A stretch of 64,000 bases of DNA from Pyrus communis (Eukaryota; Streptophyta; Magnoliopsida; Rosales; Rosaceae). Each line of letters begins with the position of its first letter. The stretch's first letter is position 1. Positions 35,251-47,100 of the stretch are shown here, piece after piece. The stretch lies in the NCBI RefSeq assembly GCF_963583255.1, contig NC_084817.1:12778121-12842120 (forward strand). The letters run 5' to 3'. The notes under the pieces are model-generated. The model was given only the letters and a program-made list of their open reading frames with translations, did no database searches and was not told where the DNA came from. Both the position numbers and the translations under genes were made by a program.

Positions 35251-37224
35251 TAGGGGTGGGTTCGGTTCCGTTCGGTTCAGTTTTTTGCGAAAACTAGAAA
35301 CTGAACTGAAATTAATGTTCGATTCGGTTCAGTTCGGTTTTCTATCGGTTTGGGTTCGGTTCGGTTTCTATTCGGTTCGGTTTCGGCTCGGTTCGGTTTT
35401 TTTTTTTTTTTTTTTTTTTTTTCTTTCTTTCTTTCTTTCTTTCTTTCTCCAAGTAGCTTAAAAAAGTATATGAAAACAACTTGCATCCATTTTGTAATAA
35501 GTCCTATTTCAACATAATCGTCAAGACTCAAAATAAGCATTCCAAATTTCTAATATAATCATAGTCTCAAAGACAATGAAAATAAACATTCAATTCAAAG
35601 TTCAATTATAATCAAAGTTCAATTAAAGGTATGGATTCTGAGCTGATGTTATCTTTTCATGCCTGCCATTTTAACAACCATTAAAAAATTTAACTGTAAC
35701 AACCAGGTTTCTAGAAAATTTAGTCTTGAGCTGCCATCGATCGATGAAGTTTTTTTTCTTCTAGTAATTAAATTTATTTTGTTTTGCTTCTGCAACAGTC
35801 TAATATTTACGAGAAGAACAAGAATTCCTTCAGTTTTGTAATATGAAAAAACATTTTCATTGTAAACTCAATTACTAGGTCAAAAGGTTATTGAAATATT
35901 TCTACTATTCTCTTTACTTCTTCTCCTTTGTATCATGTACCGGGGGTGCGGCGCAGGCTTGGAGATTCTGGCATTTCCGTGCAACCAGTTTGCTGCTCAG
36001 GAACCAGGAAGTAATGAACAGATTCAAGAGTTTGCCTGCACTCGTTTCAAAACAGCATTCCCAATTTTTAACAAGGTAGATTCAGAATCAAAACACTAGG
36101 TTATGTTGCATCTGCGTTCCAACAGTGTAAACATATTAGACTTTTAGGCAAGCCAGAAGATTGTTCGACTGGATGCCTCATGCATTGTCTTTGTAAAACG
36201 ACGAACAACTGCATTGTAACTATGCGCATGCTAACAAACTTAAACTTCTAGAATTTCATATATGTATAATTGTTCTATATCAGTGCTTATTTATAACTCC
36301 CGTTAGGAATTTTGCAGGTTAAGAGTTTTAGATGTGTTCTTGGACGTTTTTGTAATTATTGCACACTTTTAAATTTACCATTTTTGTTCTTGTGTTAGAT
36401 TGAAGTAAACGGGTTTAATACTGCTCCGTTGTACAAGTTCTTGAAGTTAGGCAAATGGGGATTCTTCGATGACAATATCCAGTGGAACTTTGCTAAGTTT
36501 CTTGTTGACCAGCAGGGGAAACCTGTCGGTCAGGGCCTCAGGCTGTCATTAGAAGGGGCTATAATCACTTCTGAGGCAATAATCGCTTTTCCCAAAAGTG
36601 ACTATGTCCCTATTAATGAATCACTGGAGAGAGAGAGAGGAGGCTCAGGGCCTCAGGCTGCGCGAGACTGCGAGAGGGTTACTACTGGGTTTAGGCCTAG
36701 GGTTCATGAAAGAACTCTGAACTGAAGAAGAAGAACTGAAGGCAGGGAAGGGAGGGAACGAGAGTCTAGGGAGAAGAGGCTCAGGGGAATGAAAAATAAG
36801 GAGGAGGAGGGTTAGGGTTACAACAACTTACTATACACCGGCAGCGTTACAGTTAAGGGTTTTGTTAAAAAAATTAAAAAATTAAAAATAATCTCACAAA
36901 TCCTGGAGGCATGAGGGTTCGAACCCATGCCTCCTGCTTGTAAAGTTTCACTGAAACCAACTTGGCAACAGGTTCTGTTTTGTTATGATTGTATGACTAA
37001 ACTATTTATAAATATTCAAAAAAATTATATATATATATATATATCGGTTCGGTTCGGTTCAGTTCGATTTCCGAGCCTCAAAAATCTAAACCGAACTGGT
37101 CAGATTCGGTTCGGTTCGGTTTGACAATTTCGGTTCAGTTTTTTAGCAGTTCAGGTTTTTTTCGGCCTCGGTCCGGTTAGGTTGTCGGTTTTTTTCGGTT
37201 TTCGATTTTTTGAACCCACCCCTA
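35251..37224. mobile_element. hAT-type element carrying a glutathione peroxidase fragment
   Basis: Ends TAGGGGTGGGTTC and (right) its exact reverse complement GAACCCACCCCTA are bounded by a perfect 8-bp duplication TTTCGGTG (35243-35250, 37225-37232), as in hAT elements. The subterminal regions are arrays of CGGTTCGGTT on both sides. Between them is a two-exon gene fragment (35957-36560) and GA-rich sequence. No transposase frame is present, so the element is non-autonomous. The perfect duplication indicates a fairly recent insertion. Confidence 0.88.
35957..36560 (+). pseudogene. Glutathione peroxidase gene fragment captured in the hAT element
   Basis: Exon-like block 35957-36075 encodes [18 protein letters not shown] and [16 protein letters not shown]; a GT-AG intron follows (36076-36398); block 36399-36560 encodes [10 protein letters not shown] and [17 protein letters not shown]. 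These are the central and C-terminal parts of plant phospholipid-hydroperoxide glutathione peroxidases, with the second Cys and the Gln of FPCNQF and the Trp of WNF preserved. The first catalytic Cys block and the N-terminus are absent, and the C-terminus runs into unrelated sequence. The intron is retained, so the copy came from genomic DNA, not mRNA. Confidence 0.8.
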
Positions 37225-37389
37225 TTTCGGTGCATTATGGTAGCTTGGATGAGGTTCAGAATCGGAATAAGATGATAGTCGAAGATGCATTTGCATGCAC
37301 AGTAACTACTAAAATCATGCTAAAACAATGACATTGAACCACTTTCCCTTGATGAATGTTAACGTAGAACTGATTGGTCAAATTGGAAA

Positions 37390-38446
37390 CAAGCAATCTA
37401 TGTCGAATTTGATTCACTTGTGAAACTTAAAGTGTTTGGACCTGTAATTCCTAGAACTCCACATATGAAGTCCACTGGCTATAAGTGGGTTTTTGTGAGA
37501 AAGCGTAATGCCAAAAGTAAAATAGTACGATATAAGGCACACCTTGTGGCGCAAGGTTTCTCTAAACTTCCTAGGATTGATTACAAAGAGGTGTACTCCC
37601 CCATAAGGACGTCATAACGTGCCGCTACCTTATTAGTTTGGTAGCTTCCAAAAAACTAGATATACAACTTATAGACGTGGTAACCACGCATTTTATAAGG
37701 ATCTTAATACGTAAACCTACATCATTAGTTCCCGAATGACTAATATTGAATGGATCAAATAGTTCTAGACCATGGAATAGCCTCTCAATTAGATTGAGGC
37801 ATTCGCTCCACCAATTGAAACAATTTGGGCATATGTGGTATAGTCGTTTAACTGAGTATTTGATTAGTCAAGGATATGTGAATAATGAACTATGCCCATG
37901 CATGTTTACCAGGATATCACATTCTGGATTTGTGATTGTTTCAATTTATGTTGATGCATGAATCTCATTGGCACTCCTGAAAAGCTTGAGAAAACTGTCT
38001 TGCACCTGAAGTCGAAATTTGAGATGAAAGATCTAGGGAAAACTCGATACTGTATGGGCCCGAAGTTCGAACATTGTTCAAATGGTATTTTGGTACATCA
38101 ATCGAACTACACCCATAAGGTGTTAAGACGCTTTAGCAAGGATAGAGCGAACCCTTCGAGTACTCCTATGGTCATCCGAACGCTAAATGCAAAATGCGAC
38201 CCTTTTTTTCTAAAGATGATGAGGAAGAGGTTTTGGAGCCTGAAGTTTCATACTTGAGTGCAATTAGTGCTTTGTTGACTTAGCACAGTGCACTAGACTA
38301 GACAAGACATCTCATTCGTTGTTAATCTTTTGGCAAGATATAGCGATGTGCCTACGTGCATACACTTGACTGGTGCTAAAGACATCCTTTGTTACCTCAA
38401 AGGTAGTACGGATTTGGGCTTATTATATCCCTTTGGATTCTTGAGT
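37390..38446 (+). pseudogene. Ty1/copia reverse transcriptase remnant
   Basis: Broken frames read in order VFGPVIPRTP, GYKWVFVRKRNAKSKIVRYK, AHLVAQGFSKLPRIDYKEVY, then LHQLKQFGHMWYSRLTEYL, GFVIVSIYVDA, MNLIGTPEKLE and KDLGKTRYCMG, LLARYSDVPT. This is the plant copia RT order. The YVDD catalytic motif reads YVDA and is followed by a stop, and there are several other stops. It is interrupted at 38447 by the 1.4-kb repeat and continues at about 39900. Confidence 0.88.
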
Positions 38447-39895
38447 GGAGTGATGTGGTAGAAACTAACACACAAATTAAACCCTATAAATTATGCAATC
38501 GTAGCACGAGTAAGTAGGGATCGTTCTATTCCGGCGATTAGAAGGGATGCTAATCAACACAAATTAAACTTATAAAACTGAAAACTAAGTTAAACTAACA
38601 TCAAAACAATGACTAGGGGATTTTGGACAAATTTAACTAAAACAAAATTAAATGGCAGCAAGTGAATTAAGTTGTGAATGAGGTATGGATGAAAGGATAG
38701 CTAAAGGATTCTTCTCCACACATGAAACATATGCATACAAATCGATTCTTCATATAAACCATGAATGACAACGTCCCAAATTAACTGTGAACAACACTAA
38801 TTAACTCTCAGATTTTCCTTAATTCATTAAATTGGACTCAAGACGCAACCAAATTATTCTTCTCAAGTTCCCTAACTATGAAAAGCATGATAGAGATACA
38901 TCTCAAAGATCATTAAGTTCTGTGAAAATCATAAGCACTGACAAAACATTCGTAACTATGAAAAGTATGATACTCCTGCCAATTTACTTAACTCAATTAC
39001 GACTAGTGACTTTTACTACTTACAAATATAAGTTCATAGCGATTAGGTGAAATTCCCTTATATTCTAGCATCAAATCCCTGCATGCAAACTAAGTATGCA
39101 TCCTTAATAAACATACAAGAATAAGTTTTCTATAAAGCAGATAAGTAAATCGCACTCATGTTTTATAAAACAATAACTGGATGTAATCAATTTATATAAA
39201 ACATATGATCATGGCTTCGAATTCACCTCTAGCTAAAAACAAACTTAGTTACACATATTCATCCTAACTTAAAAGCAATCTAAAATATACATTGAAACTT
39301 AAAACAAAGATAGAAAAAACTCTAAAAATTCCAACAACTTCAATGAATGAATGGTAAGCGCGACACCCCTTAAATCACTGCAGGAATTTCATATATATAT
39401 ATATAGGGGGAAACAGCTGAATCCAAGGAGGAAAGGGATTAGGCATTTTGAATTATTTTAGAACTCTAAGAATCAGGTAGAAAATGTTGGAATGTGATTA
39501 GGATTCCTCCTTGCAGCTGGAGATAAGATAAGATAATGTTGGATAAGATAAGATAAGATAAGATAGGATAAGATAATGTTCCTCTCCAACTAGGATTCCT
39601 CTTTTTTATGTAATTCCTTGTCTTCCAAGCCTCAAGTTTAATTTCTCCAGATTTTAGCACATGTCTAGTACCATTTAAACACCAAAAAGGTCCAGGCCAT
39701 ATGCTATCCACGCATGTTATCCAATCCAAGTCCAAAACTGCTCCAAATTGCTCCATTTGAATATTTATTGTCATCTTTACCAACTGGACCTACAATAATA
39801 CGAAAATAACTTAAATTACCAAAATAAATGGAAATTAACTAAGTAAATGCAAAGAAATAAGATAACAAAGTTGCATAAATATTCTCCTATCATAG
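38447..39895 (+). repeat. Dispersed 1.4-kb repeat, copy 2
   Basis: Second copy of the repeat at 29690-31135, same orientation, starting GATGTGGTAGAAACTAACA. It is inserted within copia pol sequence. This copy has an extra tail of about 100 bp after CCTACAATAA, ending near CTCCTATCATAG. Its class is unknown. It contains GATAAGATAAGATAAGATAA, as copy 1 does. Confidence 0.72.
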
Positions 39896-39899
39896 AGCC

Positions 39900-40390
39900 G
39901 TTATCCCCATTGGCCCTCGAGTTAATTATCGCCTTGTTATGCTGACGCAAGTTATGTATCTAACCCGCACAATGCACGTTCTCAAACGGGTTATGCCTTT
40001 ACCATTGCAGACACCGGTCAACCAAACAAGCCTTAGTTGCAACTTTTTCATACCATGTTGAAATTCTCTTCTTCATGAAGTTACATGTGAATGTTTCTGG
40101 TTGAGAGTTGTTTCTAATCATATTGGAAACGTGTGAATGCTTCTCGTTGACATTATCCTACAACGATTAATGAAGATGGCGTTGCATGTATTGACCATAT
40201 CAAGACATGATACATCAAAAGAGACAACAGAAAGCATATTGCTTCGAATTTTTTCTTTCACATTAGCAACAAAAAACATTAGAAGATTGAAGTCAATCAA
40301 ATCTGATTTGAGGACAACCTCGCCAACCTCTTCACAAAGTCGTTGCCAAAGTCTACCCTCTAGAAGCTTGTTCAAGGATTAGTATCCGTT
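39900..40390 (+). pseudogene. Ty1/copia RNase H and pol C-terminal remnant
   Basis: Frames give YADASYVSNPHNARSQTGYA, then KQALVATFSYHVEIL, then (other frame) TINEDGVACIDHIK and NLANLFTKSLPKST, the standard end of a plant copia Pol. Several stops and shifts. It completes the RT remnant ending at 38446. Confidence 0.85.
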
Positions 40391-41178
40391 AATTGTCTAA
40401 TTTGCAATGTTTGTAATTCTCATTTGGAAGTTTTGTCAAGCACAGAGGAGCATCTAGAAGTATACTCACTTAAACTTAATGTACTCTTTTTCCCTACGAT
40501 TATGAGCATTTTTTTCACTGGATTTTTTTCCACCTGACAAGGTTTTTACGAGGCCCTATCTTAGCCTGGTCATACCCTTATGTGCATTTTATTTGCATCC
40601 TGAAAGCGTTTAGTTTTGACTTAATGCAACTTCTCGCTTTTCTCCATGGACTATGGTTTTTATCCTACCTTGAGTTGTTCCATAGCCAGGTTTTGTGAGT
40701 TTTACCAATGCATTTTTTTCCGTTTGTTTTGAGACTTACAGTTGCTCATTGTACCTCAACTTATGCTTATTGCTCAGTCCCAGTGCCCTTCTTAGTAAGA
40801 GAGCAACAGCCTTGCAACCATTGAAATACAAAGGCAATAAGCAGCTCGATTACCGCTTGACGGAAAGCAAGCATTGTTGTAATACAAAGATTTTCGAAAT
40901 TATGTGTAAACACATCCAGGCACGCACAAGAGATATAGTTTGCCATCAAACCCTCAATCTTCAAAACTTGCACAAATGCCTGCCGAATAATTGCCATTAC
41001 CGCCTTTGCTGAAACTTTAAGCAAACAAGGTTTACCTGAAACAACCACTCGAACAAGTAATCGGTCTGCTACCACCAGTGGTCCGAATATATATTTCATC
41101 ATACGGCATTTAGCAAGAAGCCTTCGAGTTAGCAAGTGGTTTGACAATATAGATGGGGGACTGCAATAGTATTTCAAT
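40391..41178. other. Downstream flank of the MEI1-like gene
   Basis: The first part is 3' sequence of the copia remnant. The second part would hold the 3' UTR of the minus-strand MEI1-like gene. An open frame at 40767-41177 (- strand, 136 codons) begins two bases after the MEI1 stop; it matches nothing I recognise and is not called. Confidence 0.55.
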
Positions 41179-44100
41179 TCAAGACAGGCTGCTTCGGGTT
41201 CGTACTCTGTCTATAAGCATTTGCCGGCCTGACAAATCTTCCTCGTATCCAACAACCTGCGTTGTAAAATTTGAGCATGAGGATGTAAAATTGGAAGGAA
41301 TTTGGCTAGAGCCATAGACATTTTTCTAAATGTGTCACAAGTGCATAAGGTTCACCGAAATTGACAAAATTATGTTTCCTAAATCCTAATGTTAATATAC
41401 TAATAACAAAAAACTATAATAAGAACTTGGTAGGCATCAGATAAGCATTCAGATTTAGATAGAGCAATGCAGTTGAGTATCAGCTGAACCTGAGACTCGG
41501 TCTGTGTTTCGCTAAAACCATCGTAAAAGCCAGCCTTTTGTTCTCCGGAAGGATTGTGGATGTCATCTTTTTTCCCAGCACTGAAAAAGAAAATAAGTTC
41601 AATATCAGAGTCAAATGAGACCAGAAACATAATGCAGAACTGTCATCTTTTGAAGCAGGATCAGCAAATTCTTTATACAGAAGCCTAGTAGCAAAGGAAT
41701 TCTTTTAACGGAATTTTCGCACGACATGATTGCCTTGTTTTTACACCAAAAGGAATCTATGTCACACCATAACCATGCAACGAGTCTCACGACAATTTGG
41801 TCAATCATAGATCAAGGATAGAATCATACATTGAAATCCACATACATGAAATCAAACTCATATTTCTGATTCATAAAGCATAAGAAAGATACCGCATACT
41901 ATCACTCAACCAATATCAAGACAAAAATTAAAAAAGTAAATCATACACATGCTCAAAGTTAACAATCCCTAATAATATCCTAAGGGAGAGGAAGTGTGGG
42001 AGGGACAAGGGCATCATCCGTTCAAGAAAGGAAAGAAAACATTTATTTTCATTAGTCAAACACATGCAACGATTCATTGGAACTTTGGTGTGAAAGGACA
42101 TATATGAAATAAGTTATACGAGTAAAAAGATATAATGTCACCTGTTTAACCAGTTAGATCTCGATAATCCAATGACGGAGTGAGAATCTGAGCGCTCTTC
42201 ACGAAGAGTTGAACAATCCGGTGAAAAAATCTGTTTGACAATCAAGCAATGTAGTCATACAAAAGTTGATAGTGAAACAATGAAATTTAGCGTCTAAGGG
42301 TAAAAGGATACATTGCTATCACACAAACTCCTCCCTGGCGATTGCTGATCATGAATCTACAGAGAAAAACAGATAAAACTTACAAAACCGATAAACTTGA
42401 AAGGCAACCTAAAGATTGTAAGATATCCAACATATTTACCTTACTTGTCTGCTCCAGTAAGTCCTCAATAGCAGAAGCTACATCAGGAACAACTGAAGAA
42501 ACTTCACCCGGAACTTTCTTGCTGACTCCAGTGGTACAGACAGGAATACTTAAATGCACCCCAGAAGAGTCAACTTTTGAAAACCTTGCCTTCTTATTGG
42601 AAAAGCTTGATTCTTTGGCCTCTTCTCTGAGGCTGTCATTTCTATTGCCAATAAATTCAGCTGATGAGTTTCTCAGGTCTTGTAACTGACTTGGACACTC
42701 AGATGAATTGCCGCCAAATATTGTTTGAACAGCTTGTGTAGGATACTGACTCGTGGTGCACAGCCCTGCCTCTTGATCTTCAGCAGTGACTTCTTTTGGA
42801 CAAAATTGGTCAAGAGAAACGACTTTATTCTGCCAAACAGTGAGGAGTTAAGGCATGAACAACAACAACAACAAAGCCTTTTCCCACTAAGTGAGGAGTT
42901 AAACGATGATAACAAAGGCATACCTGCTTCACACATTCATATATCCAGTCGGACGTAATTGTGTGTATACCATATTTAAGAGCAGCCTCATACTTTGGTC
43001 CATTGGTAAACTTGCATAGCAAATGGGTAACCTTCCTCGTAAACTTTTCCACAAATTTAGCTCCAAGTGTATAACATAAATTTCTTAGTAAAACTCTATC
43101 TTTCTCATTATATTGAGAAACACAAAACCGAAAGTTTTCATATCCAGGCAAAGGAATCAGGCAGGGAAGTGGAGCATATAGAATGTGACTAGTAACATCC
43201 ACCAAGCATCCGTCCTTCAAAATTGTTTTAATCTCATCAGCATTTGGAATGAGCAGAGTACATACTTATTTTAATGGGAATTCAATAAGTCAGGAGCTAA
43301 TCAAATGATAACATACAGATATAAAAGGCAATAATAAACGACAATAAGAGAAATAAATGTTAGAACTGTAAAACTAATTCAACTTTATGCATCTAGGTCT
43401 TGGAATATATGGTGAGGTGTGGGTGAGATCTACAGAGGTCTTAGTTTAAAATCATACCCATCATGTAAAAATATAACATAATATATAACAGCAAATTCCG
43501 CTTTAACAAATGAGTTTTAAAGTGTTTCCAAAGATAATACGAGGACTGAGGAAAACATAATGGTGATGAGAAAATTATTTAAATAATATAAAAAAAAGGA
43601 TACATCTCTCAGTCTCCATTAATTGATCCTTTTGTTTATTTCTTACAGAAAGTGGAGAGTAAAGAAAGACCAATGATGGGTCCAAATTTCATGAAACACT
43701 TTTAAGTCATGTTGGCATTCCATATCAGAAATCCAATCTAAGTTCCCTCTCCCTTAAAATCATCACGCTTGTGAGATGAAGATTTTTGCAGCCTCAAAGA
43801 AAGTAGGCTTTACCTCACAGCACCCACAACTCAATATTCTTGTTTTCTCAGTTAGGAAAACTCAATATTCTGATCTTAAGAGAGAGAAGAAAAGAAATAA
43901 CAGTTTCTATTTTCTTCTCTCCTCCCCATCAAGTGGAAAACACAATACCAGGTTGAAGATGCATGCATATAATTTTTTACGATGTATTCAGATATGCATG
44001 CATAAATGTCAAGTCATGTTGCAGCATGTGGAAGAATTAGTTATCCAAACATGTGTCGGCATATGGTCATGGAACAGAAGGAAAGGCCTCGTAGACATTG

Positions 44101-47100
44101 ATCGAGACAATGCATTTATGAATTACAGAATATACCTCCAAACATGACCTGATCCAGTGACTTGATACATATGTACTTTCAGTAGCATCCAGGGATAAAG
44201 GTCTCGCACCATGACATTCAATAGTGAAGTGCACTTTCTGTTTTATATGGCCATCAACTAACTCTCCTCCCCCTTGAATTACCCATTCAATGATTTGACC
44301 TCTCTGGCAGTTAAAATAAAAAATATTACACATAACAACGAAATCAAATCAAATGTTAAAGTTATGAGGACTAATTGTAAAATCTGCATTTAAAGAAATT
44401 ACCTTATCTTCAGGAAAGGAATTTGAAAAGCAAAATATTCTCCCCTTAAAGACGGATGATGGCTTGCCATTCTGAACATTGAAATCATGTTGCACCTTCT
44501 GTAGACCATTTGTTTTATCATTTAATTGAACCTTACTTTTGCCATTTAGGACAGTTAGCTTAATTCGTTTGGATAGTCCAACAGCTGCTACCATGGATCC
44601 GTCACCTCTCATGTTAATTTCTGGTTTCTCTTCTCTGTTCTTCTCCAACATTCCCATTCCAGTTGTAGCACTTGTTTTCCTTTGTAATTGATCAGCAGGC
44701 ATGCTTAGATGAGCCATCGAGATTCTACCTTTAACCTTGCTAGTCATACTTGTTAGTGCTCCTGGTCAAAAAGAGAGGATCAAAGTCAATAACAATGTCT
44801 GCTCAGGAACTGGATAAACAAAATTACATATATATCTGAAAGATACAAAGACAGATAAAGCTACAATTTCAATCCAACAACATAAAAATTTGCATGTGCT
44901 TGGGAACAAATATAGAACTAATTAACAAAAATGCATGTTTAACTTATTAAAAACCTTCAGGAAGAAGTAGATCATGGGCGATGTGCCTTTGGAGAACAGG
45001 GATCTCTTTTTTCTCATGATCACAATCTTCAAGCCAGGCAGCTCTAACAACATGAATGACACCTAAAGCTGCAAGACCCCTTACCTCTTTCTTTTCGCTG
45101 AGAAATTATAAAAGAAAGTCAGATATTCAAACAACAAAGCAATAATTATGTCTTAACCATCCAACAAGAACAACTTACATTTCTGAAGGAATTCCAACTA
45201 CTATGTGCGTCAATTTATCATTGAATGACATATACCGGGAGCCCCCACCTCTGCGAACCATATTAACCAGTCTACGCAATTCGGAAGCTTCAAAGCCAAT
45301 AAGAGATATTCTACATTCTGACAAGTACAGGTCATCACCTTCAGACTGAGAATCATCGGCAACACAACCATCAAGGTTAACTTCACTTTTGGACTCCAAG
45401 GGATCCAAGGCAGGTGCCTTACTATCCTCATTTTTCACAACAAAAGGAGCATAAGAAAATATAGTGGTCATCTTTTGTGAGACGGTAGCTTCTAAATCAG
45501 AATCCACAGTTCCAGAACAAGGGGCAGCTGTCAAGTTCGAATCTGCAACCACCGATGGTGGCACAAATTGCAAGCTCCCACTAGCATTGCTTTGGCTATT
45601 CTGCAAAGTAAAGCAACCCCTTACACTTTTATTTGAAGATATAGAAGCACCTTGAACAGGATAGGACTCCTCATTAAGACAAGCTATTCATCCAAAAAAA
45701 GGGGAAGATAGTGAGAGAGATGATTGCAAGGGCTGACATATAGCATAAAAACCCAAGAGATGGAAGAGTATAAAGTAAAATCCCATAAATTCAAAGATTG
45801 CCATAAGCTGTAGTGAAGCCTTACCTCTTTTAGAAATAGATTGATCAAACCATGTTTGAGTTACAATCTGAATGTGGCCCCATCTTCGTGCAACCTTGTA
45901 TTTGTCACCTTCTGGAGCTTACAAATAGTCAAGAAAACCGACACATAGAATTGAATAACACGCATTCTCGAAACTCAATGCTGATTGATGATGCAGGATT
46001 AGAAGGAAGATATTCGTGAATGCACTTTAAGTAAAAAGAACACACGCATATAACTGACCACTAACCCGAACAGAGATTGAAAAACAACAGTCACAACAAA
46101 GTGTTCATGCAACCTAATTGTACATCAAGGGAGCGAAAGAAAAAGCAGCAATGCATGCAAAAATAATGCACTTACTCATAAAATCAAATTAATTTACAAA
46201 GAAAACTTAGGATTGTGTAGAATATGTTTCTCATAAACCTCTCTTTATGAAAATCAATCAAGTAATTAAGAAATACTGAATAATTTGAGGTTGCAGAAAA
46301 TTAGAAAAGGTGTTGTACACTATAAGAAGTCGAAGGTGGGGTTGAAGTAGTGATTCAGAAAAAAAATGCAGCTACGAATAAAACTAAATCTGGGTTTATA
46401 GCATATTGAAGATAAAATACCAAACATAATATTTGAAGGTTTGCTTCATAAAGTTGAGACTTGTATTTCTATATATGCGGATATGAAGAAATAAAATAAC
46501 ATATACAATGCAAAACAGTTGTCTTCATCTTCGAACCCCAAAAGGATATATCAGAAATTAAATGAGTGCACTTCTTTGTTAGTTCAGCAGAATATTTTCC
46601 ACCATTTTCTATGATAAGCTTTTCAATCTTCTTTCGCTCATCTGAAGAGAAAAGCACATTTAGCAACACATTTAAGAATAACAAAAATATACTTACTTCT
46701 TACACAGAAAATAGGTTGCTACTTGAGAACCTGCTGGAATTCTGGTTACAGAAATTGTCAGCCCAGAAAAAGGAAGAACCCTAAATGAATCTTGAGACAC
46801 AGTGCGATGCTCTTTCCAGCACTGATACAACCAATTAACAGTGATAATTGGCTTCTTCAAAGTATTTAAAGCCCACTGCATAAAGAATAATAACTCAGTA
46901 ACTACATCTCTTACCATAAAATATCTGCTATAATCCCTTTTCCCAAAATACCTTCTCAGATAGTGTCTGATTTATCGTCAGACCCCAAATATAAAAATCC
47001 TTCTTCTTTAAAGCGATTGCAAGAGAACCCCATCATTGAGTTCCATTTAGAATTTACAAACATAGTCAAATTATATGAAATTGCACGTGAGAGTTTGTAA

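Noticed and set aside
36900..36935. tRNA-like box B (GGGTTCGAACCC) flanked by GAGGCATG/CATGCCTC
   Set aside because: No matching A box, acceptor stem or anticodon arm at tRNA spacing; it is a local palindrome inside the hAT element.
40767..41177. 136-codon minus-strand frame just after the MEI1-like stop
   Set aside because: It starts two bases past the stop in what should be 3' UTR, matches nothing I know and has no own promoter context; unlikely to be a gene.
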